From Membranipora membranacea (Eukaryota; Bryozoa; Gymnolaemata; Cheilostomatida; Membraniporidae), in the NCBI GenBank assembly GCA_914767715.1, contig OU612066.1:36060283-36124282 (forward strand): a DNA stretch of 64,000 nucleotides, in the 5' to 3' direction. Below the pieces are notes generated by a model. It had not been told where the DNA came from. It searched no databases and was given only the letters and a program-made list of their open reading frames with translations. This document shows positions 22,701 through 35,900 of this stretch, one piece after another. Both the position numbers and the translations under genes were made by a program. Each line of letters starts with the position of its first letter. Position 1 is the first letter of the stretch.

Positions 22701-25315
22701 ATGGGATTAGATGGTGGGACCATACCTACCCGAGGTGAGCTGGTTCAGATGAAAAAAAAACCTGAGCAGGTAAATTATATAAACTGATTAATTAACTGGT
22801 TAATATTGAATATCGGCTTTTCAATGGCGGAGATTAAATTGTGAAATGAAATTTTGTAACGTGATTAATACATATCTGAGTTAACACTTTTTATCACCTT
22901 TCTCACTTAGCCGGCTATATCCTTGGCGGGTAGCCGTTCTGCTAGCTCCAAGTTCAATTAGAGAATGCCATCGGACCCTGTCATTTACATCCTTTTGTTC
23001 CAAACCCCAACGGCTCATATCAGAATCTGAATAAACACTAGCTTTATGATTTATGGTTTATTATTAAGTAGGAATTCAGCTGCTGTGCAATACAACATAA
23101 TGATACCATAACTGTACCTACAACTAACAACATTTACATCATTATTCATTTCAAGGCTGATATATAACTTGTATAACTATTTATATTTTATCAGAAAGAT
23201 AAAGCATCAGATACTCAGCACAAGTGGAATAACTGTACTATTACTCAGCTGCCCCTGGAACTGCCTATTGTTTGTTGCCATATGGGAATGTAAGTCTAGC
23301 AAGACATCTCAACTAACTATTGGTTCCTTTCAACTTTAGACTTTTCTGAATGACCTTAAACTTGCACATAGCTACTAAGCTTGATAGAACAATCGATTGT
23401 TGTGTTTGTTGTGGAAATGTTGCCCAAAGACAAAAATTGTGAAACACATTACCATGCAATGGTGTTTAGAGCTAATGTATCAACCGGGTAACTCCCATCT
23501 TTGGATGAGATAAATGGATGGATTTCTTACAATAACTTACAAACAAGCCGTGAAATTCATTGTAAACACTCGCACAGGTAAAATACAAATAGATAGAAAA
23601 ATCAGGTCTCCGTGATAAACGTTAAAAAAAACAGTTAAAAAAGTAGTGATCATCATGCTGCCATGCTTTCTTACATCTTTAGCTTTCAGACATTTGTGAT
23701 GTTACCATATCTGTAAAATTTTACACTTATCCTGTCTTCAGAGCAGTCACATACACTGCAGAAGCAGACATAACATAAAAATAGCCTCGAAGTACTATTC
23801 CCAGCATGACTATAATTGACAAACCATCTCCTCACTACTGTTTGTAGGTTATTTAACAAACAATCCATTCTGGAGTTACTGCTCGGCAAGAGAACAGACT
23901 GTACAGCTTATAGTCATATAGAATCCACTCGAGATGTGAGAGAGCTAGAGCTCACCCCTAATCGTACACGTACTGAGGGCAGTGCTGATTATGTGTGTCC
24001 TGTTACAGGGGTGGAAATGAATGGTAAACATCGGTGAGGTTTTTTATTATCGAATTATTTTTATTTTTAATCAATTTACTCGAAAATGAAGGTCCAAGGT
24101 TTTTTAAGCACATTTTAATTTTGCTGAGAAATGCATTTTTATATTGATATACCAGCAGATATGAACTAAACCACTAATCAAGGAGCAAGGAGAACATGGT
24201 CACTGGCTTGTTAAAATATTGTGATGGGCTTTTGAGGAGTTGTCTTACTTTATGCATTCTTAAGACAACTCCCAAATCATAATGCTGAATTACCTCCTAA
24301 TTGTTTGTTTGAAGGTTTGTATGTTTGTGGGAATGTGGATGTGTTTTATCGGAGAGGGCAATCCGCCTGGTATCCTCCTCAATGTGCCACAAAGTAAGTT
24401 TTCGAGAATAATTTTTACTGCTATTCATAACCGCAAGATTCCATAAAGATTGCAGTACCTGTTTTGTTCACTCTCAGATTCTCATATCATAGTATCTCAG
24501 TACTGCAGGCTACCATCAACATAAATGGCTAGATTCACAGGTTGTGTCCCATTTATAGATTATGCTTTCTCTGTATTGAGAAATCAACCAAGCCAGATGA
24601 TAGAATTGTTTGATTATGTACGATGATCATTTATAACGGGTCCAAACTATATTTCTATCTTATAGTGCGGGACACCTTTTAGTAAAGAAGATGTTATAAT
24701 AATGAACCCTCATCAGGATGATATGGAAAAGATGAGAGTACTCATGGCTAAAAGGAAAGCAAATAGATTAATAGCTAAGGCAGGTAAGAAACGCCAAGTC
24801 TACCTTTTTTAAATTATTGATGCTGATTTCTTCTCAATAATATTACATAAGATGTGATAAGACAGACAACTCATTGATGATTTCACTACTTAAAATACCG
24901 TAAGTGTTGCAATTGCCATGCTCTACTATATGTCTCTTATTTTCCAGACGATACCAAAAGCTGCAAAAGTAATAATTCTAAATCTGAATCACTGCCTAAC
25001 AAACATGATGCTACAAAACCACTGCCCTCTACCTCCAAGAATACATCTGATACAGTAAGCATACCACATGGCAGCAACAGTAGCTCATCATGTGTAGTGA
25101 CTGAGAAAAAGAAAAGACTGAGGGATTCTGACAAAAGTGAATACTCGAACAAAAAATCTAAACACAAGAAGCGCAAAGAGCACAGACACAAGAAATCTAA
25201 AAAAGAGAAGAAACTACCTATGGATATTAATCGAAGTTCAAAACCTATCATGCATCCGGGATGGTCTGAAATATTAGCGAAAAATAAAGATGGTAAAGTG
25301 AAATTATTTGGATAG
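22701..25315 (+). CDS. rtf2: RTF2 homologue, replication termination factor 2
   Basis: RTF2 acts at stalled and terminating replication forks; in animals it is removed from stalled forks by the proteasome. Exons: 22701-22769, 23195-23289, 23848-24033, 24315-24393, 24666-24783, 24948-25315. Phases close, giving 304 aa, close to the human length. The N-terminus is MGLDGGTIPTRGELV, nearly the family signature MGxDGGTIPxRxELV. The two halves of the atypical Rtf2 RING-like zinc fold are visible: WNNCTI...PIVCC, then YVCPVTGVEMNGKHRFVC, CGCVLSERA and CHKCGTPFSKEDVI. The C-terminal third is Lys-rich (KKSKHKKRKEHRHKKSKK) and probably nuclear-localising. No frame lesion or odd residue was seen. It is divergent from DBF4, which also serves replication, but the two are 4.3 kb apart with MITEs between, so shared control is not indicated. 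Confidence 0.96.
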
Positions 25316-25799
25316 ATATGGGATTGGTAGTAGAGTCAGGTTGGTCATGCGATTTTTGTCACACTTTTTTTTCTGCTGTTCCACACAAAATCTCTGAGCT
25401 CAACAGTATTCTATGCAAATTGAAGATATATTATATGTGTGGCTACATCAACATGTCATTATCTGATAGTCTCGGAAAAAAATAAGCATAGGAGATATTC
25501 TGGAAAAATCTAACATTTACGATATACTTTCTGATGCCCATGTATGAGGATGCACTTTCACCCCGAGTTTGATATCCGATTGTTAGCCATATTGAGCAAT
25601 GTTTATTTATATTTTTTTAAAGTTCTGGTTTGTCAATATAGATGAGGTTCACATCAATGGCTATCCCGTCACAGTAAATTTTGTTGAAGCATTTTATTTA
25701 TGGGTAGAATGGGAAGAATACATCGGTGTTATGAAAGCATGGTTTACATTGCCATCACACTTTCTCCAGACGATTTTACAACCGTCTTTTCAACATCTT

Positions 25800-28700
25800 C
25801 TATTCTTTACCTCTAAGATTGGCAATGTCTACTTGTATCATTGTATCCTCTGCTTCTGACAGATATAGCTTTGATTTTTCCGATTCTCCCTGTCCTTTGT
25901 ACAATTCATGCATGACGAAAAGCAGCGCAGCTCTTTGCATCGGCAAATGACTGTTAGCTTTGTAGATCTTTAGAGCTCGTTTGAAGTGTTCCTCAGACTC
26001 TTCTGACTTAGTTTGATGCCTTAGACTATTTGCCAGATGGTGATGGATCTCCCCAACATCCATGTGTATATTCTCAGGGGCAAGCGTCTTGTTGTAAATC
26101 TTGAGGGCATTTAGTCCTGCCTTCTCTGAATCCTCGAACCTCTCCATATCCAAATAATTAATAGTCAGACGCCCTAAAGCCCCAGCTGTACCACGCAAGT
26201 ATCCATCATGCTCAGGTGTGCTCTCGTAGTACAGTAATGCCTTGTTGAGTAGTTCCTCTGCCAGGTTGCCCAATGCAGTACAAACAGCTCCGCCGTTGCT
26301 GTATACTGCCCCCAAAAATCTGCTTGGTTTCCGGTCATCAACCAACTTGTGTACCATATCTAAAGATCCCTGCAGACATTTCTTTGCGTTCTCATAGTCC
26401 CCATACTCCTCATAGGTTGTTCCTATGTTGCTCAACATCAAAGCAATGTCAGTGTGCTCGATCAGGCCCATAGATAATTTTCCTCATTGTCAGCGACTTA
26501 TGGAAATAACCCAATGCTTTGAAGAACAAAGACATATTCCTGTAGGATTTGACCAATGCCAGTTTGTTTTCATCACATGGGTCGGCAGACGCTACGTACT
26601 CGGCATATTTTAAAGCTGTGGGAAATTCCGAACATTCACTCAATATGTCATTGATGGTTTTTAGCATCGCTCTTTTCTCTGCCTGCTCTGATGACTTCAC
26701 TTCATCAACATTTTTCTGAGGGTCCTGATACTTGTCCAGTGCAAAGAAGTCTTTGAGAGCCTTCAGTGCTCCAGCCGTTCTGCCGCAGCAATGTAGAGTG
26801 TTGACCTTGAATATCCAGTCCTGATTGGCTGACTGGTCACCACTATTATGTGTGATCAGACTCTCTATGGTGTTCACTGATTGGTCACGGAGATATCTCT
26901 TCATTGGGATCATCTTGTAGCTTAAAAGGAAGAAGAGACCCTCTGGTACAAACCATCTCCTATGTTGCTTTTCATCCTCCTCCAATGGTTTCAAATTAGG
27001 GTCAGAGATAGTAAACCTCTGTGCAACTGAAATTCTATCATCATGGGAGTCGTGATAGAGGTAAGCTGCAAGGCGAATGTAGCAAGCACTTGCGAGTTGA
27101 AACAGCAATGAACTGTGGAACTCTGATGAAACCTTTTTGTGTCTAACAAGGCTTCAAGTGTTCCCCATGCTGTGTCTCCAGATATCCCTAGCATCAGGCA
27201 GACGTCAAACAGCAGGATAGAAGGAAATCTGTATATCTGTTTCTTTACATTAACAGTGAAGCCTTTCTCTTGCAAGGTGTTATCTGGAGTGAAGATGCTC
27301 TTCCTGTTGCTGATGGGCAAAGATTGGACACATATAAATCAGCATGGCGGTTAGGTCGCCTCACATGGCTTCTTCAGTTGGGTTTTCCAGGACATGTTTA
27401 TGCCTCTCTAGCAGTTCATCCGGTGTCACCATGAAGTGGTTCTTTATTTCCTCTGACCCATTCCCTGTGGGGATATTACCAGCTCCCAAAGCAGGACCAT
27501 CAATTTTAAACCCATTGATGGACTTGTCATCAAACCAGCCTTCCAGTTCTCCTATTGCCATGTATGATAGCTTGGTCTCCTGTAGATTGCCAGTTACGAA
27601 ATAAGTTGTCATGGCCAGCAGCTCCAAATATTGCACAATTTCATCTGACTTGTTCTCCAGCAAGAACAAATACTCCAAGTCTGAGTATGGGGTTGCTTCC
27701 CCTCTAGCCAATGATCCAATAGCTACAGCAGTCAACTTGCGTGGTGGTTTCGGCTTAAGCATCTTGATACTCTCAGCAGTAGCTCTCTTTGCCAACCCTA
27801 TCATTCCGTTGGTACAGCTAATGAACACCATTTTGACTGTTTCAGAAAACTTTACGTTGTTTTCTGCTTGGTCTGCTATCAATTCTGTGTCATCATCATG
27901 AAAATGCTAACTTGGCCAGCTTTCCAACATCTTCTCTAAACTCTCCCCTGGCGCAATGAAGTTGACTCAGCAAATCTCTTCAAATGATATACCTTCCCCA
28001 CCTTGCCATTATTTACTTTGAACTTGGAATACCCTGTCACTCCAACCTTTGGATTCCGGTTTTCTTGCTCTGCATCCGTTGTAAAGTGTATGAGCCTAGG
28101 AAGAGACATTAATTATGTCTATCTCTGCAAACAGGGACTAACCTATTGGGTGATTAATTGCCCCTTGCCAACAGTTTATTAGCCGCTCTGTCACATCACA
28201 GTTTCGCTTATGTTTTAGTTCCAAAGCTGAGGCATGTAGTGCAAAGAAGCAATCATCGACCATAAAAACAAACCGAGCTAACAGAATGCAAACTGAATGC
28301 ATTCAGTTGGGAATATCATTTCTGAGTCGCTGACGAAAGAAGATACATTTACCATAGACTATGAATACAGTATGCTTGCCTATAATCCTTTTTTGAATCG
28401 TTTGAGTTGCTCATTTACCTTGGCTTACCTTGATACAATCTCTCCAATCACCTTGCCTTCCATATCTTCTTTCATAGAAGTCAGCAAGGCGCGCTAGATG
28501 GAACACTTGTTCTTTGAAATTGTATTTACCGTTTAATGTACAATGATAGTCTCTCTTGAACTCTCGCAGAAATACATCTGGGTACTGGTAAAACAGAGTA
28601 GAGCATCAGTGTGCAAACGCAAGTATCGAACAGGGAGTCCCATCTGCAAGGCCACAAGTTCCAATTTGGGTCAATAAAAGTTCACAAGATAGATTTTCAA

Positions 28701-28824
28701 ATATTTGTTTCAGAAAATACCATATAGTTTGAAGGAGCTTTATTGTCCTGCAGCCTTGTTAAGACATATGATTATACCGACTTACCTGGTTTCCTGTTTC
28801 CATTTCTATCTGAGGTGTCGCCAT
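25800..28824 (-). pseudogene. Decaying nucleotidyltransferase-TPR gene
   Basis: The intact family would pair a GlnD/DUF294-type nucleotidyltransferase domain with TPR repeats. Seen: a short first exon (28786-28824, ATG at 28824), a second exon (28429-28584) with a clean acceptor and donor, then a long 3' exon from 28095 to 25800. In the long exon, GSLARGEATPYSDLE (about 27,690-27,735) fits the GSxxRxExxxxSDxE metal-binding motif. TPR-like units follow (NIGTTYEEYGDYENAKKCL is clear). The frame is broken repeatedly: shifts near 27,960, 27,905, 27,315, 27,110 and 26,460, and a TGA at 27,361-27,363. The phase between exons 2 and 3 also does not fit. Neighbouring genes are clean, so poor sequence quality is a less likely cause than decay. 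Function of the family is not established to my knowledge. Confidence 0.82.
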
Positions 28825-28999
28825 TGTTGTTGCTGTTCAACGTCGCTCTATACAAACTGTGGGTTAGATTAATATGTAAATCTGATCTTACAGTGAATAT
28901 TGTAGTACAGGTAGGTTAACCAAGTCAAGTTTTGTTAAAAATTGATTAAACGAGTACCTAATATCTTTTGATTCTATCCATGTCCATAGTGAACAATGG

Positions 29000-29985
29000 T
29001 CCAGGCTTCATCTTAAGCTGCCCAAGCTCATTGTCACAGCAAATCTGACAAGTCAAAATAACCTACCTAGAATGTCAGTGACAGTCTGACTTGAAGTGTA
29101 CTGAGTACATTGGGTGAGGCTGTAGATTTGGAGATTCAACCAGGTAAAATAAGATTCTGAATCCAAGTCTTAAGATAACACAAACTTGAACTTAGAACTA
29201 TCTATACAACCTCGGAGGGATATCAGACGATGAGCTTTCCTTACTAACTCAGCTATCATAACCTGAATCAATATGGCTGCAGGAAGTGAACTTTGGAAGT
29301 TACTGTTATCTGCCAGACAGTCACCATGATAAATTCTGGAAATCCTAGTAATTTCCAGTGCAATTCCAGTTAGTCAGAGTGTTGTTTAGTTTTGATAAAC
29401 ATCATGATAGAGATGATACGCAACAGGTTCATATAGGACGTGATTTATTGGAAGAAAATCAAATTGATGACATAAGATAATAAAATGATATTGTTCTAGA
29501 ATTTAACAAACGTAAATGCGGAATGTGGAAAAAAATCAATACTTTCGTAGAATAAACAAAGCCAAACAATTTATATATTATACAGAAATTTACAGAAATT
29601 TACATAATTTACCATCCCACAACTGTGTACTGTACAACTAAAAACTGAAAATATATAGGAATGCAACCATCATAATCCTCATTTCTTGTTTTGTAAGTTT
29701 CAGTATACATCAAACATCATATTTGATTACTAGGCTTGCTGCCAGCAAGGAGTTTACTCCTTGGCGCCAGAAAGCTCTTAAGAAGCATCTGACAGAGTGT
29801 TTTGTCATCAGTCTAAACAAATAGCTGAGGTGTGGTCTATACTCGCCAAAGTTTTTAGACTTGAACCTGAAACAGAAGAAACGTAAAGATGATCAAGTCA
29901 TTACCCAATGATAACAAGTGGAGTTGGCTATCTCGGCTGAATTCTACTTGCCGGTTTCATGTGTTAAAGAAACAAATATAATTTA
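29000..29985. other. Spacer downstream of DCAF15, no gene
   Basis: This holds the probable 3' untranslated region of the DCAF15-like gene; TTTATT at about 29,447 is AATAAA on the gene's strand. An acceptor-like site with about 50 open codons on the minus strand (29,710-29,866) follows the gene's stop and is not supported. Confidence 0.45.
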
Positions 29986-29989
29986 GAAT

Positions 29990-32900
29990 TTAATAGTGTT
30001 TTGGATAAGCTTTAGGTTCCTTTATTTGTGAATTAATTGAATACACACTTATCACATCATCAAAACGAGCAATGAACACTGTACCTTGCATGAATGCTGT
30101 GTTGCTGATTATATGGATATTATTATCACAGGGTACTCTAAGTTTATCTTGAATGTTCTGTTGAGCCAGCCAGCTTGGGTTCTTATGAGTATATGTCTGA
30201 AGGGAGAGGAGATCACTAACCACCCCATTGTTACGGAGAGATTCTCTGTCTATGTATAGCACCTGGACATCTACTGTATGCGGGTTCCATGCGATATGCG
30301 CTGTAACTACATAGCTGAAATATGAATATATTAATGGTTCATATGGGGTATAGAACGGGCATATCGACAATCTGTCACATGTATAAATGTGAAACTCTAC
30401 TATGGCATCAGTTAGGAGCTTCTGAGTCTATATCAATTTTCAAGACCCAAATTAGATCCAGTTGACAATATAAAGCCTGGATAGTGGACTGCACTGCAAA
30501 TAACCTTAGCTGCTACTAAAATTCAATGTCATAACATGCCACCCAATAATAAGCACCCCAGTGCCTCAACGCTAATCTTTCAATTTTTTCCACGTTATTA
30601 TGAATAACCGAAACAAACACGAAAAAGAAAGCACTGCATAATTGCTAGTAGGGGGTTCAAGTTCTGATCTTGCGCTGTTTGGGCAGTACTACTTATCATA
30701 GGTAACCAGGGGGAGGAGGAAGTTGGCTTTGGGGTTGTAGTTCCACTTGAAAGCTTAGCCTGTAGGTGTACTGCCAGGGTGTTTTTATCAAGTTGACATT
30801 ATCATCATTAGAAGCTTAGAAGTTATATTAGATTGTACATTGTGCCCATGGGCAATATACCTCATACCAACTTAGGTGAAGATGAGCGCTTGTAGTTGTT
30901 GACAATATTGCCAAAAACATCAGATCAGATAATGTCAAATACTACAAGCACATATAATATATATTATAGTGCCTACATGACTTAATTTGAGGGTTAACTT
31001 ACTGTGTGTGTTTGCTGGATTTCACATCGGGACAGCCAAAGTATTTAGCAGTCAGCTCACAGACAGCTATACCAGTGTCTGGGCATATCTAAAAATCATA
31101 AGCCAGATGTTAAAAATATGCACATACTAACTTCCGATTCTTGTGAGTTGAGTAATCTGATATTACTTTCTAATAATACACATGAACCAACCCACCTCCG
31201 CATATGCGGGATCAAACAAATACACGCACAGAAGATCTCAGTTGAGTGCAGTATTTGCCATGCCTGCTACATCTATTGTGCTCTCCTTTAACTCGATAGA
31301 TCTTCCTCCATCAGGAGATTATCAGCCCGCTACTTGTGAATTTGTGCAAGGAGGAACCATCCAGTCTTTTTCTTGAGGGTTGTAGCCAATGAATCCGTTG
31401 TTATCAAAATGTTCAATGCCGTGCTGCCCGAGTATTCGCTAACATCACAAGGACGGACCACCAAACTAGTACTACCAACATTCTGAATGACCTGGCTCTA
31501 GCTCCTCTCACTAATAGGCAGAAGGAAAGAAGGCTTCAGATATTCAGACAGTACACTTCAACGAGAGCGGCATACTGGGTCGGTATCTGGACAGAGTAGC
31601 CACCAGCTCCAGCCGAAGACATCAATACCAGTATCCTACCCCACACTCAAACACAAAGCACCACCAACGCTGTTTCTATGTGAAGACTGCCAAGCAGTGG
31701 AACACCCTTACCACTGGCAGTCTACTGCTCATCCCTCCAGACTCCTAAAAACTGAGTTTTGTAATGGTGATACCGGTAATTTTGACCCTGGAATGTTTAA
31801 TCAATTAATGGTCAACAAAATACTAGAGCTATCGTCCACCATTGATGTTATTGATAAACCGGAACAAGGTATGTAACAAGGTATGTAACAAGGTATGTAA
31901 CAAGGTATGTAACACGGTATGTAACAAGGTATGTAACAAGGTATGTAACAAGGTATGTAACAAGGTATGTAACAAGGTATGTAACAAGGTATGTAACAAG
32001 GTATGTAACAAGGTATGTAACAAGGTATGTAACAAGGTATGTAACAAGGTATGTAATGTGAAATACAATTAACCCCCAGCGATTACAGACCATGCGTTAA
32101 TATGATTCCATCATTCAAAGCTTTTTTAGTTCCGCCTGTGACTTTAAATTGAGCGGAATAACAAACACACTCTGTTATCAGACTGCATTTTCTCAGTGGA
32201 TTGCAAAGAAAAGCATAACAGGAAAAATCACCTCAAGATATCGGCATGTCCAATCTTCCAATGAGAAGTTTTTCTCGCTACATGAAGGCAGTTTGTACCA
32301 GCTGGTGGTATCTACAAGCTTTGGTTCGATCTCATGTCCAATAATAGCACAGGACGAGATGTAAGATAGATGTAAAAGCATACAAGTCTGCAATGAGAGA
32401 AAATGAAGCTCTAATAAGTCGATTGTTATTGCATACAATCTAATCTTTATACATGGATCTGGAGCATGCAGTGATGTTTCTTTCAACAATGCAATACCAT
32501 AATGTGGGTTGAAAAGTGACAAGTATGTTACAATATGTACAGTTCTGCCTTCTGACAGATAGTTCTGTTTCATACTTGTTTACTTCATACTTTATGACAC
32601 ACATATGAAGAATGTTCCACTCCAAAAGTTGGAGATGAGGCCAAAGTAAGGCAGTGGAGACAGTGGTAATCTGGTATTTTTACATCATGGTGTGATGTTT
32701 GATAGTTTAATTTCACAACATTTTTTACATAATCAGTCTGTTTTTGAGGTATTGGCAGTATAGTGGAAGCTTCACCCTTCATATCAAACATTTACCAATG
32801 ATCATCTCACCTGCTTACTTTTAATGAGATTCTCGTACTCTGCTTGTGTCTCAACTGGTACCAGATGTTTTCCCTCAATATTTGTACATTTCAGGATGAA

Positions 32901-35900
32901 ATCTATTACACCAGTTGGGTTCACTGAAATTATAAATATAACAATACTTAATAAAAACTTGTGATTGTATTTTGCTCTCATTTTTCATTTCATCGGGAAA
33001 GATGTTCGAGGGGACATCATGTCGCTAATTTAAATCAGAAATGACAGATGCATTGGAATGCTCATGATACTTTGAGTAGCAAACTAGAGACTTTCCCAGG
33101 GTTCATCTCCCCTGCAGAAAGCAGAATCCAAAGAGCCGAGCACATAATTGTAATACTAGATCACTTGAGATTGGATATAATTCCAAAGCTTTTTGCCTCC
33201 AGTGCAAACCAGAAGCCTTTGGTTGAGGGGCAACTTCAAAATCAAAAATAAATTTTTCAAAGAATTCTTAAAATTTTACGAGAATTTGTCAGTATCTTGA
33301 GAACCTACTAGGCTGTATAGCTTTTTGAGCTCTTTAAAATGATGTATGGTGACCCTGCACTTGTCATTTCTGCAGCAACATCATAATTAGATAGTAATTG
33401 GGCAATTTAATTGCAAGTGATCTGCTCTGCAATAGCAGAGATATTGAAGTGATGCAAAATCTCATCATGCAGGCTATTTGGTTAGATTCACTTGAGCATT
33501 ATAACAAAGCGAGAGAGTTTGATCTGATATTTGTATACTCTTTGACTCTATCATCTTGATGTGAATAAAATAAATATTCGACTAAGAATGCGGTTGTGCA
33601 ATACAGCCACACAACGCCTGGGCATCAGATCCAAGCTAATATTACAGTACCTTTTGGTTCCGTGTCTGAGGTTGTCCCATCATACACTACTGTGTGTGAT
33701 CCTCCATGGTTGAGCACTTGTTTATCTGAGTCAGTCGGGATATCTGATTCACTGAGAGTTCTTATGTCTATCCGTATACAGAGCATCATTGTACCCTCGA
33801 CGAGTAGATATACAGATCCTGGTACAGCTAAGGCAGTATCAGAATGTATCAAGTCTTCTTTCTCTCGAGTATAGAATATGTCTAATCTACAGTCATGCTC
33901 AACACAACTGTAACTTCTACTTCGAATTGCTGAAATACAGAGTCTATGTCAATCATTGCTGTCATAGTTAGAGTTAGTCAGAGTTAGCAGGTGCTTGCTA
34001 TAGGTTCACTTAAGACCTTTGGTTTCATGGACAATGACTGTTGACAAAGTCATCGTAGTATTCCCGTATTTGTCGCTTGCTTGATGTTTAAACAATACAA
34101 ATTTATGGGTAACTCAGCCTTAACATTGATCAAAAGTACTGTGACAATGGACTTCACCATTTGAACAGTGACAATTTGTGCTTGATCAATGCTAGCATTT
34201 TCAAACGGTATGATGGTTGACCACACACTGTTTTTTGTTATGTAGGCCTAAGTTGAAGAAAATCAGCCATCTTTCTTACCTTTAGCACACATTGGACATT
34301 GTTGACTATCACCATTAGAGTAGGCTGGTACAGAGAGATATGATACTGACATCACAACAGTAGAATCCTCTTCTGTTCTCCTGAAGTAATGTTGAGCAAA
34401 ATTGTCAGTGTTGGAAATATAAAGAAATTCCTCCTAAACTGACGGACAGTTAGTGGGTATACATGATAACGATAACAATTGCACTTGTCAAAGCTATAAT
34501 CTGCAAGTCACCGACAGCATCAGATATTATTGCACCAATCGAATGTATATAAAACATTGAACAATAAACCGCACTTACCAATTATCTCCATCGCTGATAG
34601 CCTTCTCACCTATCACTAGTATATGATCGGGCTGAGTGAGCCATTGTGACACTGAGAGTGACATATCTCTGGTAGATAGAGTACTGTAGGGAGACTCCAG
34701 GTCATTAAACAGATTAAATGTGTGAATCTGCGAGAGAAAGGTAAGAACTTGCTAACCTCAACAAAACCAACAGGGTTAAGTGTGACACAAGAGAAACCAT
34801 GAGTTCTGATTTTAATAAATAAATTGATCAATCAAACAGCAGGAGAAAGGATTTCCTAATAATGATACATGGTCTTTATTCGTTAGAAGTGAATTAAGAG
34901 ACCAGGTTTTTTCAAAATTTCATGGCTGCCACTCAAAAGATGATTTGATCAGGTTATGCTGTGCCTGTTACGTTACATGTACATTTATCCTTGTACACAA
35001 AACTCTTACCAGTTTTATTGGTTTGTGTGGGTGATAGAGCCAGAGTTCAAGAACACCAGTGGTGGGAGACAACTCATCAACAGGTGAAGGGCGAGAAATA
35101 CCGAACATTAGATCATCTTCATCTTCACTAGAATTCTCCCTCCTCTCAGGTGTTTTCAGAGCTACCAGCCAGCTACCGCCTGATAGAAATCCAAGAAACA
35201 CTCGCCTGAAACACAAAATTATTGATTTTTCTTTTGTGCCTTGATAGGATATATTATTTTCTATCATTCATTCATTTTAAATGGACTATTTAGAGACAAA
35301 ATTTTGAAACAATGCCACCCCAGAAACGAGATATGGCCCACCAACCCAACCCAATATGGACTAACCTATTTTCATTCTGGGAGTAATTCTTCTGTTCGAA
35401 TCTTAGGAAGCTCTTTTGCCACTTGTCCACACAAAAATTATACACTGACACCTCCCCACCCTCTCAATAGAGAACCACAACCAAATATTTCCAAATTTCC
35501 TGAAAATCTTTTGGGGTTTAGTTAGGTGTCTCTCAGATGCTATATGGAGCTGAAATCTGTTAAAGATACAGTAGCGCTCGGGGGTTTACAATATTTGTTG
35601 TGTCGAGGTCTTATTAAAAGGTTGCCCAGTGCTTTAGACTGAGACCCTCAATATGATACCAAACATGGTGAGGCGCTACTATAACTTAAAATTTTCATTA
35701 TTTAGTGGTATTTACTGTCAACTTAATCGTGACAAAAAACTTGAATTTCCACAATCACAAATACTTACCTGTGAAGGAGTATCGGGTTGTCCACTAAACT
35801 AAGCAGTTTCCTCGGCACCACATTACTTTTAATTACTTTCACAGCGCTCCTCCGTAAACATTTAAGCTGGGATAGCTCTTGTCCTGTGATCTGTAATAAA

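Noticed and set aside
29700-29880. Acceptor-like site plus about 50 open codons on the minus strand
   Set aside because: It lies after the DCAF15-like stop codon, matches no family I know, and is probably 3' untranslated sequence.
31829-32093. Open frames of about 80 codons on both strands, and CRISPR-like regularity
   Set aside because: Produced by the 12-bp array; units are contiguous with no spacers, and the genome is animal.
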